Source: Croceicoccus sp. Ery15
GTDB lineage: Bacteria > Pseudomonadota > Alphaproteobacteria > Sphingomonadales > Sphingomonadaceae
DNA: 64,000 nt
Reading direction: 5' to 3'
Assembly: GCF_020985305.1 (NCBI RefSeq)
Contig: NZ_CP087588.1
Location: 2,727,501 to 2,791,500, forward strand
Part shown: positions 26,255 through 34,884 of the stretch, in pieces
Numbering within the stretch: position 1 is the first letter of the stretch
Layout: each line of letters begins with the position of its first letter
Notes under the pieces: generated by a model
What the model saw: only the letters and a program-made list of their open reading frames with translations
Told to the model about the DNA's origin: nothing
Databases searched by the model: none
Made by a program: the position numbers and the translations under genes

Positions 26255-27543
26255 TGAATATCCTTCTTATCGGCTCGGGCGGGCGCGAACATGCGCTGGC
26301 ATGGAAGCTGGCGCAATCCCGCCTTTTGCAAAACGGAGACAGACTGTTCGCCGCCCCCGGCAATCCGGGCATGGCCGAATGCGCCGCTCTCGTCACGCTG
26401 GACGTGGCCGATCATGCACAGGTCATGCGCTTTTGCGAAGAGCGCGAGATCGGGCTGGTGGTCGTAGGGCCAGAGGCTCCGCTGGTGGCAGGCCTTGCCG
26501 ACGATCTGCGCGCAGGCGGCATCGCGGTGTTCGGCCCCAGCGCCGCCGCCGCGCAGCTGGAAGGGTCGAAGGCCTTTACCAAGGGGCTGTGCGACGAAAT
26601 GAACATCCCCACCGCCGCCTATGCCAAGGCGGAGAGCCTTGACGAGGCACTGGCCGCGCTGGAGGGTTTCACCATTCCCGTCGTGATCAAGGCCGACGGT
26701 CTGGCGGCTGGCAAGGGCGTGATCATCGCCGAAAGCGCAGATGAAGCGCGCGAGGCCGTGGAAGACATCTTCGGCGGCCGTTTCGGCAGCGCCGGCGCCA
26801 GCGTGGTGATCGAGGAATTCCTGACCGGCGAGGAAGCCAGCTTTTTCGCGCTGACCGACGGCAGCACCATCGTCCCCTTTGGCTCTGCGCAGGATCACAA
26901 GCGCGTGGGCGAAGGCGATACCGGCCCCAATACCGGCGGCATGGGCGCATACAGCCCCGCCCCCGTGCTGACCGCGCTGCTGGAAGGCGAAGTGATCGAA
27001 AAGATCATCGCCCCGACCGTTTCGGGCATGGCAGGTCGCGGCACGCCCTATTGCGGGGTGCTTTATGCCGGGCTGATGCTGACGAAGCAGGGGCCCAAGC
27101 TGATCGAATATAACTGCCGCTTCGGCGATCCCGAATGCCAGGTATTGATGATGCGGATGGAGGACGATCTGGGCGAATTGCTGCTCGCCGCCGCCGAATA
27201 CCGCCTGTCGGCCCTGCGCCCGCCGCGCCTGTCGCCCAGGACCGCGCTGACCGTGGTGATGGCGGCGAACTTCTATCCCGACACGCCCGAAAAGGGCGGC
27301 GCGATCGGCGGGCTGGACGCGGCCGAAGCGACCGGCGCAAAGGTCTTTCACGCGGGCACGAAGCTGGATGGCGATACGCTGAGGGCCAATGGCGGGCGCG
27401 TGCTGAATGTCACCGCCACCGGCGCGACCGTGACCGAGGCGCAGGCCTCAGCCTATCGCGCCGTCGACGCGATCGATTTCCCCACCGGATTCTGCCGCCG
27501 CGACATCGGCTGGCGCGAAGTGGCGCGGGAAAAGGGAGCCTGA
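26254..27543 (+). CDS. purD: Phosphoribosylamine-glycine ligase
   Basis: Second enzyme of de novo purine synthesis, 429 aa. [19 protein letters not shown] is the canonical N-terminus, which fixes the start. ATP-grasp landmarks follow: [61 protein letters not shown] and [22 protein letters not shown] about 9 nt upstream is the likely ribosome site and lies inside xseA on the opposite strand, so the purD promoter must be within the xseA coding region. Confidence 0.97.
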   Translation: MNILLIGSGGREHALAWKLAQSRLLQNGDRLFAAPGNPGMAECAALVTLDVADHAQVMRFCEEREIGLVVVGPEAPLVAGLADDLRAGGIAVFGPSAAAAQLEGSKAFTKGLCDEMNIPTAAYAKAESLDEALAALEGFTIPVVIKADGLAAGKGVIIAESADEAREAVEDIFGGRFGSAGASVVIEEFLTGEEASFFALTDGSTIVPFGSAQDHKRVGEGDTGPNTGGMGAYSPAPVLTALLEGEVIEKIIAPTVSGMAGRGTPYCGVLYAGLMLTKQGPKLIEYNCRFGDPECQVLMMRMEDDLGELLLAAAEYRLSALRPPRLSPRTALTVVMAANFYPDTPEKGGAIGGLDAAEATGAKVFHAGTKLDGDTLRANGGRVLNVTATGATVTEAQASAYRAVDAIDFPTGFCRRDIGWREVAREKGA

Positions 27544-27566
27544 CGCCTCTTTAACCCGCGCGGTTC

Positions 27567-28562
27567 TCAGCCCAGCCGCTCACGCGCCAGCTGGGCGAGA
27601 TCGGCTTCGGGCCGCGCGCCGTAATGGCCGATCACCTCGGCCGCCGCGACCGCGCCCAATGTCAGGCTTTCCTCAAGGCTTTTGCCCTGCACATAGCCGT
27701 GCAGGAAACCCGCCGCGAAACTGTCGCCCGCGCCGGTCGTGTCGATCACCTGCGCGACCGGTTCGGCAGGCACTTCGACCCGCTCGTCCCCGCGAATGGC
27801 CAGCGCGCCCTTTTCGCTGCGCGTGACCACCAGAACGGGCAGCTTCGGAGCCAGCCAGCCGATCGCCTTTTCGATGTCGTCCGTACCGGTCAGCGCCAGT
27901 GCCTCACCCTCGTTCGCGAACAATATGTCGATCTCGCCCGCTTCGATCATCGCGCGGAAATCGTCGCCGTGGCGGTCCAGCAGGAATGCGTCCGACAGGG
28001 TAAAGGCCACTTCGCGCCCCGCTTCGCGCGCGCATTCGATGGCGCCCTGCATCGCGGTGCGCGGCCCGTCGGGGTCCCACAGATAGCCTTCCAGATAAAG
28101 CACCTTGGCATCAGCCACGAGGGCAGGATCGATCGAGGCTGCCGACAGGAACTGCGACGCGCCCAGAAACGTATTCATCGTGCGCTGCCCGTCGGGCGTC
28201 ACCAGCACAAGGCAGCGCGCCGTGGGCGGCTCGCCCTCGCGCGGAAGCACCGCGTAATGAATGCCCGCCGCGCGGATGTCATGCGCGAACACATGGCCCA
28301 GCTGGTCATTCGCGACCTGCCCGATAAAGGCGCAGCGGCTGCCCAGTGCGGCAAGACCCGCACAGGTGTTGCCCGCCGATCCGCCCGACACTTCCTTGCC
28401 CGGCCCCATATTGGCGTAAAGCGCCTCGGCCTCTGCCGTATCGACCAGCCGCATCGCGCCCTTGTCCAGCGCGTGTTCGGCCAGAAATCCGTCGTCGCAA
28501 CTGGCAATCACGTCCACAATCGCATTGCCGATGGCGAGAACGTCGAAACGGGGTTCGGTCAT
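27567..28562 (-). CDS. Adenosine kinase, PfkB family
   Basis: Ribokinase-fold nucleoside kinase of 331 aa. DVLAIGNAIVDVIA at the N-terminus, GGSAGNTCAGLAALG with the di-Gly sugar-binding hinge, and DTTGAGDSFAAGFLHG with the catalytic Asp are all present. The adenosine assignment rests on similarity to the alphaproteobacterial adenosine kinase group and on closeness to purD; another sugar or nucleoside is possible. The ATG at 28562 was chosen at the family N-terminus; the upstream open extension lacks homology. It converges with purD. Confidence 0.9.
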   Translation of the reverse strand: MTEPRFDVLAIGNAIVDVIASCDDGFLAEHALDKGAMRLVDTAEAEALYANMGPGKEVSGGSAGNTCAGLAALGSRCAFIGQVANDQLGHVFAHDIRAAGIHYAVLPREGEPPTARCLVLVTPDGQRTMNTFLGASQFLSAASIDPALVADAKVLYLEGYLWDPDGPRTAMQGAIECAREAGREVAFTLSDAFLLDRHGDDFRAMIEAGEIDILFANEGEALALTGTDDIEKAIGWLAPKLPVLVVTRSEKGALAIRGDERVEVPAEPVAQVIDTTGAGDSFAAGFLHGYVQGKSLEESLTLGAVAAAEVIGHYGARPEADLAQLARERLG

Positions 28563-28678
28563 GATCTTCCTTTGAAATGCGGCGCGCGCGGAACCGGCGC
28601 CATGATCGTGGATGGCGGTCTCGCTATCGGGCGAAGCCGTTGACAGCAAGCCTTCCAGAGCATCTACCCTTTCGCACC

Positions 28679-29461
28679 ATGGCCGTTCCCGAAAACCCCC
28701 GCCGCGCCATCGCGGATAATGCGCTGCAAACGCTGACGATTCCCGGTGCCTTCGCACTAGGCGCGGCGCAGCTGGCCGATGCGCGGGTGATGCGCGTGCT
28801 GGTGAAAAGCGCGATGGTGTCGCTGGTGCTGCTGGCATTGGTGTTCTGGAGCGGCTTTGCGGCATTCGATGCGGGGATCGAATGGATGGCGGGCACCGAA
28901 AATGCGTGGATCGCGGGGCTCGGCAATCTGCTGGCCGTCATCGCCGCCGTCCTTTGCGCATGGCTGGCGTGGAGGATCGTCGCCATGGCGGTGCTCAATT
29001 TCTATGCCGATAACGTCGTCTCTCTGGTCGAGGCGAAGCATTACCCCGCATTCTCCGCGCGCGACGTGCCGCTGGCAGAGGAAATCGCCATGGCCCTGCG
29101 CGGCGCGATGCGGGCGCTTTTCGTCAATGCGCTGGCCCTGCCCGTCGCACTGGCACTGGCGATCACCGGCGTCGGCACGGCGGTTTTGTTTATTACCGTC
29201 AACGCCTTCCTGCTGGGGCGCGAATTGCAGGACATGGTCTGGGCCCGCTTTGACCGAAAGGGGGCGGCAATGAACGGCACAATTGCACCACTCACCGCAA
29301 GCACCCGTTTCCTGTTGGGATTGGGGGTGGTAGGGCTGCTCGCCATTCCGGTCGCGAACCTGCTGGCCCCTTTTCTGGGCGCGGCAGCCGCCACCCATCT
29401 AGTCCACCGCGCCGCCGCGCGCAGAGCCGGGAAACCCGCAGACGGCCATGATGTCCCGTAA
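28679..29461 (+). CDS. EI24 domain-containing membrane protein
   Basis: Integral-membrane protein of 260 aa with about six hydrophobic segments and the EI24/CysZ-like organisation, including LLGRELQDMVWARF between membrane segments. CysZ in enterobacteria imports sulfate, but this alphaproteobacterial group is uncharacterised and no sulfate genes adjoin it. It is divergent from the adenosine kinase gene and overlaps the next lipoprotein gene by 14 nt. Confidence 0.84.
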   Translation: MAVPENPRRAIADNALQTLTIPGAFALGAAQLADARVMRVLVKSAMVSLVLLALVFWSGFAAFDAGIEWMAGTENAWIAGLGNLLAVIAAVLCAWLAWRIVAMAVLNFYADNVVSLVEAKHYPAFSARDVPLAEEIAMALRGAMRALFVNALALPVALALAITGVGTAVLFITVNAFLLGRELQDMVWARFDRKGAAMNGTIAPLTASTRFLLGLGVVGLLAIPVANLLAPFLGAAAATHLVHRAAARRAGKPADGHDVP

Positions 29462-29870
29462 TCTGATCGCCGCACTGGCGCTGCTGCCGGCACTGGCGGC
29501 CTGTGCCCCGTCGGTAAAACAATCGCGCCCGTCCGCCCCGCCGCCGGTACAGGGCGTGCCCCCGCAACAGGCACAGCCGGTTCCGGCCACCGGTTTCCGC
29601 CCGGCGCGGGTGATGCAGGGACCCGGTCTTGAAGGGGTGATCGGCGCCGATGCCGACGGGCTGATCCGCCAGTTCGGCACCCCCCGCCTCGACGTATGGG
29701 AGGGGGATGCGCGCAAGATGCAGTTTTCGGGCACGCGCTGCACGCTCGACGTGTTTCTCTATCCGCCGCGTCAGGGCGCAAAGGAAACCGCCACATGGAT
29801 CGACGCGCGCCGCAGCGACGGGCAGGACGTGGACCGCGCCGCCTGTGTCTCGGCCATGCGTCAGCGTTGA
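29448..29870 (+). CDS. Small lipoprotein, uncharacterised
   Basis: Lipoprotein of 140 aa. The lipobox LPALAAC puts the lipidated Cys near residue 19, followed by a Pro/Gln-rich linker and a folded part with GLIRQFGTPRLDVWEGDARKM and two cysteines (TRCTLDV, AACVSA) that could pair. The G-TP-R segment recalls SmpA/BamE-like folds but is too weak to name. The gene overlaps the EI24 stop, and an alternative ATG is at 29451. Confidence 0.78.
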   Translation: MMSRNLIAALALLPALAACAPSVKQSRPSAPPPVQGVPPQQAQPVPATGFRPARVMQGPGLEGVIGADADGLIRQFGTPRLDVWEGDARKMQFSGTRCTLDVFLYPPRQGAKETATWIDARRSDGQDVDRAACVSAMRQR

Positions 29871-29891
29871 ATGGCGGCGAAAAGGCGGGCG

Positions 29892-29906
29892 CTAACCCCG
29901 TCTTAA
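29892..29906. promoter_or_regulatory. CtrA-box-like site (CTAA-N7-TTAA)
   Basis: CTAA at 29892-29895, seven bases, TTAA at 29903-29906: seven of eight bases of the CtrA consensus, 54 nt before the start at 29961. Pattern-based call. Confidence 0.45.
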
Positions 29907-29960
29907 CCGTGATGCGCGATATCTGGGCCGGACAGACATCCACAGGCCTTGGCGGAACGC

Positions 29961-30926
29961 ATGACGATCAGTTTTCAGGAAATCGCAGCGCAGGCAGCGC
30001 AGGACGGCATTGTTACCGATGCGGAACTGCTGGATCTGCGCCGTAACGGCTGGTGCGACGGCTCGATCTCGGCGGAAGAGGCGGACGCGATTTTCGCGGT
30101 CAATCATACGCTTGGCACGGGAAGCGCGGCATGGACCGACTTTTTCGTCGAGGCGCTGGGCGAATATCTGCTCAACCGGCAGGAGCCGCGCGGCTATATG
30201 GCCGAGGATCAGGCCGACTGGCTGATCGCCAAGGTTACCCATGACGGCAAGATCGATTCGATGGCCGAACTGGAATTGCTGACCCGCATGATCGAGCGGG
30301 CGAAGAACGTTCCGCAAAAGCTCAAGGATTTCGTCCTCGAACAGATCGAGCGCGAGGTTCTGACCGGCACCGGACCGACACGCTATGGTGCTGATTTTTC
30401 GGGTGGCGGCGCGCTGTCCGACAGCCATGTCAGCGATGCCGAAGTCAACATGCTGCGCCGCGTGCTGTTCGGACAGGCCAGCGACCGGCCCGCCGCGATC
30501 AGCCAGCGCGAGGCCGAGCTGCTGTTCCGCATCAAGGACGCGACCATAGGTGCCGATAATGCGCGCGGGTGGAAACGCCTGTTCGTGCAGGGCGTCGGCA
30601 ATTATCTTCAGGCCTATTCCGCCGCCAATGCGCAGATCAGCCGCGAACGCGCGGGCGAACTGAATGCATTCATGAACGACAGCAGCAGCAATGTGGGCCG
30701 GTTCATGACCCGCATGGTCAAGGCCGTGCCGAACAGCGCGGGCGTGGTGTTCGGCCGCAAGAAGCCCGCCGAACCCGATCTGGACGCAAGGCTGGCGGCA
30801 GAGGCCGAAGTGACGAAAATCGAAAAAGCTTGGCTGAACGCGCAGGTCGAAGCCAATGGCGAAGTCGACGAATACGACCGCGCCCTGCTGCATTTCCTTG
30901 CCGGCGGCGATCCGCCCGCCGCCTGA
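29961..30926 (+). CDS. Uncharacterised protein with internal duplication and DG-type repeats
   Basis: Cytoplasmic protein of 321 aa that I cannot assign. Residues 15-72 and 154-218 are clearly related (DGIVTDAELLDLRR / DSHVSDAEVNMLRR, and FFVEALGEYLLN / LFVQGVGNYLQA). Each copy is followed, at 94-130 and 297-314, by another DG-I-D / NG-E-V-D helix start. The recurrent DG-(I/V)-(D/S/T)-xx-E pattern recalls EF-hand-like or TerB-like helical bundles. No signal peptide or membrane segment is seen. A CtrA-like box precedes it. It converges on the suf operon (9 nt between stops). Confidence 0.75.
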   Translation: MTISFQEIAAQAAQDGIVTDAELLDLRRNGWCDGSISAEEADAIFAVNHTLGTGSAAWTDFFVEALGEYLLNRQEPRGYMAEDQADWLIAKVTHDGKIDSMAELELLTRMIERAKNVPQKLKDFVLEQIEREVLTGTGPTRYGADFSGGGALSDSHVSDAEVNMLRRVLFGQASDRPAAISQREAELLFRIKDATIGADNARGWKRLFVQGVGNYLQAYSAANAQISRERAGELNAFMNDSSSNVGRFMTRMVKAVPNSAGVVFGRKKPAEPDLDARLAAEAEVTKIEKAWLNAQVEANGEVDEYDRALLHFLAGGDPPAA

Positions 30927-30935
30927 GAACCCTGC

Positions 30936-31295
30936 CTAGACGGTAAAGCTTTCCCCGCAACCGCACGCGCCGGTGGCGTTGGGATTGTCGAACACGAATC
31001 CCGCCTGGAAATCATCCTCGCGCCAGTCCATCACGCTGCCGATCAGATAGAGGACCGAGGCGCTGTCGATATAGAAAGTGCCGCCGGGGGTCTCGATCTT
31101 CTCGTCGAATTTTTGCTCGTCGGTCACGTAATCGACCGAATAGGCAAGCCCCGAACAGCCGCGGCGCGGGGTCGACAGCTTGACGCCGATGGCATCGGCG
31201 GGTGCCTGCGCCATCAGATCGGCAATGCGCTGCTCTGCCGCAGGGGTCAGCGTCACGGCGGCCTTGGGGGCGGGTCGGGTCTTTGTCTCGCTCAT
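30936..31295 (-). CDS. sufA: Fe-S cluster assembly A-type carrier SufA
   Basis: A-type carrier of 119 aa that receives a cluster from SufBCD and passes it to apoproteins. The three cluster cysteines are in RRGCSGLAY and GACGCGESF, with the normal spacing. Last gene of the suf operon; its ATG at 31295 shares one base with the sufT stop. A second A-type carrier, erpA, is at 62861. Confidence 0.94.
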   Translation of the reverse strand: MSETKTRPAPKAAVTLTPAAEQRIADLMAQAPADAIGVKLSTPRRGCSGLAYSVDYVTDEQKFDEKIETPGGTFYIDSASVLYLIGSVMDWREDDFQAGFVFDNPNATGACGCGESFTV

Positions 31296-31840
31296 CACAG
31301 CATCCCCAGTTCCAGTTTCGCCTCGTCGCTCATCTTCTGGGGGTCCCACGGCGGGTCCCACACCAGATTGACTTCGGCATCGCCGACACCGGGCACCGAA
31401 CCGACGCGCAATTCGACTTCGCCGGGCATGGATTCGGCCACGGGGCAATGCGGGGTCGTCAGCGTCATGGTCACATTGGCATGGCCGTCGTCGCTGATCT
31501 CGACCCCATAGATCAGGCCAAGGTCATAGATATTGACCGGAATCTCGGGGTCATAGATTTCCTTCAGCGCCGCGATCACGCTTTCGTACAGATCGCCGCC
31601 GGGCTCGTTGCCGGAAATCCCCTGCGGGCGCTCCTTCAAAAAGCCTTCCAGATAATCCTTCCTGCGCTCCTCGGGCTGTTCCACCGCATCGTCGACGCGC
31701 GCGCGGCGCGGCGCCTCTACGCTGTCGACGGTCTCGCTCGCTACCGCCTGATGGGCGGGCCGCATCTCGTCGAACGGAGAGGGCGCGATCACGCGGCCAT
31801 CGTCGCGGATGTTGTTGTTCTGGTCTTCGGGGGTCTGCAT
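31295..31840 (-). CDS. sufT: SufT-like Fe-S assembly protein (DUF59/MIP18 family)
   Basis: Protein of 181 aa with a charged, probably disordered N-terminal 75 residues and a C-terminal DUF59 domain: IYDPEIPVNIYDLGLIYGVE, then LTTPHCPVAESMPGEV with a conserved Cys. SufT proteins help mature Fe-S enzymes under high demand; this is family knowledge. Its start overlaps the sufS stop by one base and its stop meets the sufA start, so translation is tightly coupled. Confidence 0.9.
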   Translation of the reverse strand: MQTPEDQNNNIRDDGRVIAPSPFDEMRPAHQAVASETVDSVEAPRRARVDDAVEQPEERRKDYLEGFLKERPQGISGNEPGGDLYESVIAALKEIYDPEIPVNIYDLGLIYGVEISDDGHANVTMTLTTPHCPVAESMPGEVELRVGSVPGVGDAEVNLVWDPPWDPQKMSDEAKLELGML

Positions 31841-33051
31841 TAGCCGAAAATCCTTATCGTACGTTCGATGCCGCGGATCAGCGCGGCAATATCGTCCTCG
31901 TCGGAATAGATGCCGAAACTGGCGCGCGCCGTGGCCGGAACGCCCAGATGGTCCATCAGCGGCTGGGCGCAATGGTGGCCCGCGCGGATCGCCACGTTTT
32001 CCTCGTCCAATATGGTGCCCAGATCGTGGGGGTGAATACCGTCCATCGTAAAGCTGACGATGCCCGCGCTGTCGTCAGGCCCCCACAGCCGCAGCGAATT
32101 GATCCGGCCCAGTTCCTCGCGCGCCTTCGCGGTCAGGCGATCCTCGTGCGCGGCGATGGCTTCCATGCCGATCGCCTCGACATAATCGACCGCTGCGGCA
32201 AAGGCGATCGCCTCGGTAATGGCGGGGGTTCCGGCCTCGAAACGCTGGGGCGCGTCGGCCCATGTGGTGCGTTCGAATGTCACGCGGTCGATCATCGAAC
32301 CGCCACCCTGATAGGGCGGCATCGCCTGCAGCAATTCGCGCCGCGCCCACAGCGCGCCAATGCCCGTCGGGCCATACAGCTTGTGCGCCGAAAAGACGTA
32401 GAAATCGCAGCCCAGCGCCGCAACATCGACCGGCAGGCGCGGTACGGCCTGACAGCCGTCCAGCAGCAATTTCGCGCCCACCGATTGCGCCAGTCCGGCA
32501 GCGGCGGCGACATCCAGCCGCGATCCCAGCACGTTCGACACATGCGCCAGCGCGAATAATTTATGCCTATTATCAACGATCTGCCGTGCAGCATCGATAT
32601 CGATGCGACCATCTTCGGTCAGCGGGCAGACGTCGATCTCCACCCCCGTCCGCTCGCGCAGCAATTGCCATGGGACGATGTTGGAATGATGCTCCAGCAC
32701 CGACAGCAGGATGCGGTCGCCCGCCTTCAGATTTGCTGCACCCCATGTTGCGGCGACCAGATTGATCGCCTCGGTCGCGCCGCGGGTGAAAACCAGCTCG
32801 TCCTCCGCCCCGCCGACAAAGCCCGCGATGCGGCGGCGCGCGGCTTCATAGCCCAGCGTCATTTCGGCGCTGCGCGAATAGACGCCGCGATGCACGGTCG
32901 CGTAATCGCGGCCCAGCGCATGGCTCATCGCATCGACCACGGCCTGCGGCTTTTGCGCGGTGGCGGCCGTGTCGAGGTAATGCCACGGCGCACCATCGGC
33001 GGTCATCATGCCGGGGAAGTCGGCTTTGCGGGAGAGGAGATCAGTCGTCAT
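31840..33051 (-). CDS. sufS: Cysteine desulfurase SufS
   Basis: PLP enzyme of 403 aa that mobilises sulfur from cysteine. YLDTAATAQKPQAVVDAM opens the fold, ATEAINLVA and LEHHSNIVPW bind PLP, SAHKLYGPTGIGALW carries the PLP lysine, and the persulfide Cys is in RAGHHCAQPLM. No sufE or sufU gene is seen in the operon, so the sulfur acceptor is either elsewhere or SufBCD itself. Its ATGA overlap with sufD couples the two. Confidence 0.95.
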   Translation of the reverse strand: MTTDLLSRKADFPGMMTADGAPWHYLDTAATAQKPQAVVDAMSHALGRDYATVHRGVYSRSAEMTLGYEAARRRIAGFVGGAEDELVFTRGATEAINLVAATWGAANLKAGDRILLSVLEHHSNIVPWQLLRERTGVEIDVCPLTEDGRIDIDAARQIVDNRHKLFALAHVSNVLGSRLDVAAAAGLAQSVGAKLLLDGCQAVPRLPVDVAALGCDFYVFSAHKLYGPTGIGALWARRELLQAMPPYQGGGSMIDRVTFERTTWADAPQRFEAGTPAITEAIAFAAAVDYVEAIGMEAIAAHEDRLTAKAREELGRINSLRLWGPDDSAGIVSFTMDGIHPHDLGTILDEENVAIRAGHHCAQPLMDHLGVPATARASFGIYSDEDDIAALIRGIERTIRIFG

Positions 33052-33806
33052 AGGGACGCATCCTCCAGCCGGTCGAGCACCTTGCCCAGCAGTTCTTCCG
33101 CCTTCGCCTCATCGTCCATGGCAGAGAATGCATCCGCGACGAATGCCTGCACTTGCAGCCTGCGCGCCACATGCGGCGGAATACCCCGCGCCGCCATATA
33201 AAAGCCCTCCATCGGGTCCAGCGCGCCGATGGCCGCGCCGTGGGCGCATTTCACATCGTCGGCAAAGATTTCTAGCTCCGGCTTGGTATTCGCGGTCGCG
33301 CCCTTTTCCAGCAGAATCGCCCGGAAATTCTGCGCCGCATCGGTCTTTTGCGCGTCCTTCACCACTTCGATCCGGCCCAGAAAATTGCCGGTCGCCCGGC
33401 CCCAATGAACGGCGCGGATGGTCTGATTGCTGGTCGCTTCCGGCTCGGCATGAACGCAGCGGGTAACGAATTCGCGCACCGTATCGCCGCCGCCGATGGT
33501 GACGCCGCCGAATTCGAAATGAGCGCCGCGGGCCAGCGTCGCCTCGACTTCCAGCCGCGCGTATGCGCTGGCCGATGCGATGGCATAGATTTCGGCGCGG
33601 GCACCCTCACCCAACACGATCCGCAGGCGGGTCACGCCGGCATTGGCATCGTCGAGCACGAGGGTTTGCACGCTGCTCTCACCGGCAGGGATCGCGACCT
33701 CGCGCCAGTCGTCCAGCACATCCGCCGTCAGCTCTTTCAGCGCCGCGGGATCGGCATAGCGCCAGTCCTCGTCGCGGGTTGTCGGAAGAATTGCTACATC
33801 GTTCAT
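33048..33806 (-). CDS. sufD: Fe-S scaffold subunit SufD, short form
   Basis: Partner of SufB and SufC in the SufBCD scaffold. At 252 aa it is much shorter than the enterobacterial protein (about 420 aa), with the N-terminal helical domain reduced; short SufD forms are known in alphaproteobacteria. The beta-helix core and the C-terminal signature are kept: KCAHGAAIGALDPMEGFYMAARG with the conserved His, then RRLQVQAFVADAF. The ATG at 33806 overlaps the stop of the upstream small gene by 4 nt. Confidence 0.9.
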   Translation of the reverse strand: MNDVAILPTTRDEDWRYADPAALKELTADVLDDWREVAIPAGESSVQTLVLDDANAGVTRLRIVLGEGARAEIYAIASASAYARLEVEATLARGAHFEFGGVTIGGGDTVREFVTRCVHAEPEATSNQTIRAVHWGRATGNFLGRIEVVKDAQKTDAAQNFRAILLEKGATANTKPELEIFADDVKCAHGAAIGALDPMEGFYMAARGIPPHVARRLQVQAFVADAFSAMDDEAKAEELLGKVLDRLEDASL

Positions 33807-34132
33807 GAATTGCGCCTCGCTTCGCGCGTGAATTTCTCGATCAGCGTGGATTTGCTGCGGGTCACGCATTGCGTCACATCCGCCTCGCTGCCGGCGCCCT
33901 TGCGGACGCAATCGGTAACGGCCCTGCACAGCCGATCATCCAGAGCGGGCACGCCGCTCGATCCGTCCATGCTGCAATGCCAGCGGCCCTGTTCATCCTG
34001 TCCGACCATGACGGACACGCTTGCCATGCGCCCGGCGATCACCGTGATGGGATCGCCTTCGGGCAGCGGCTGCGCTTGCGGCGCGGCTGCCGGTGCCATG
34101 GCAAGAAGGATGGAGGCCGCCAGCATGGTCAT
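33803..34132 (-). CDS. Small exported protein embedded in the suf operon
   Basis: Protein of 109 aa with a signal peptide (MLAASILLAMAPAAAPQAQ) and a mature domain holding four cysteines (WHCSMDG, RLCRAVTDCVRKG, TQCVTR), compatible with two disulfides. Function unknown. It overlaps sufC upstream and sufD downstream by ATGA on both sides, so it is translationally locked into the operon although its product is predicted to act in the periplasm, where Fe-S assembly does not occur. Confidence 0.75.
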   Translation of the reverse strand: MTMLAASILLAMAPAAAPQAQPLPEGDPITVIAGRMASVSVMVGQDEQGRWHCSMDGSSGVPALDDRLCRAVTDCVRKGAGSEADVTQCVTRSKSTLIEKFTREARRNS

Positions 34133-34884
34133 GCACCCACGGCTTCGCCCAATGCCTCATACCCCTCGCGCTCAAGCTCCAGCGCAAGCTCCGGCCCGCC
34201 GGTCTTCACGATCCGGCCCTTGGCCAGAATGTGCACCTTGTCGGGCTGCACATAGTCGAGCAGGCGCTGGTAATGGGTGATCAGCAGCACGGCCTTGTCA
34301 GGCTGGCGCATGATCGCATTGATCCCCTCACCCACCGTGCGCAGCGCATCGATGTCGAGGCCCGAATCCGTCTCGTCGAGGATCGCCAGCTTGGGGTCGA
34401 GAATGCCCATCTGCACCATCTCGGCGCGCTTCTTCTCGCCGCCCGAGAAACCGACGTTCACGTTGCGCTTCAACATCTCCATGTCGAGCTTCAGCAGACC
34501 CGCCTTTTCCTTGGCAAGCTTCAAAAATTCACCGCCCGACAAAGGGTCTTCGCCCCGCGCCTTGCGCTGCGAATTCAGCGCCTCGCGCAGGAACTGCACG
34601 TTGGAGACGCCGGGGATTTCGACCGGATACTGGAAGCCGAGGAACAGACCGGCAGCGGCACGTTCATGCGGCTCAAGCTCCAGCATATCCTGCCCATTGA
34701 ATTTCACCGAACCCTCGGTCACTTCGTAACCCGGACGGCCGCCCAGCACATAGGCAAGCGTCGACTTGCCCGCGCCATTGGGGCCCATGATCGCGTGGAC
34801 CTCACCCGCGCCGACTTCCAGCGTCAGCCCGTTGAGGATCTTTTTGCCATCTATCTCGGCGTGGAGGTTTTCAATCTTCAACAT
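34129..34884 (-). CDS. sufC: Fe-S assembly ATPase SufC
   Basis: ABC-type ATPase of 251 aa that energises the SufBCD scaffold. Walker A is MGPNGAGKSTLAYVLGG, the signature segment NVGFSGGEKKRAEMVQM, Walker B LAILDETDSGLDIDAL, and the switch His is in LLITHYQRLL. Length normal. The start is one base away from the DUF559 gene stop. Confidence 0.97.
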   Translation of the reverse strand: MLKIENLHAEIDGKKILNGLTLEVGAGEVHAIMGPNGAGKSTLAYVLGGRPGYEVTEGSVKFNGQDMLELEPHERAAAGLFLGFQYPVEIPGVSNVQFLREALNSQRKARGEDPLSGGEFLKLAKEKAGLLKLDMEMLKRNVNVGFSGGEKKRAEMVQMGILDPKLAILDETDSGLDIDALRTVGEGINAIMRQPDKAVLLITHYQRLLDYVQPDKVHILAKGRIVKTGGPELALELEREGYEALGEAVGA

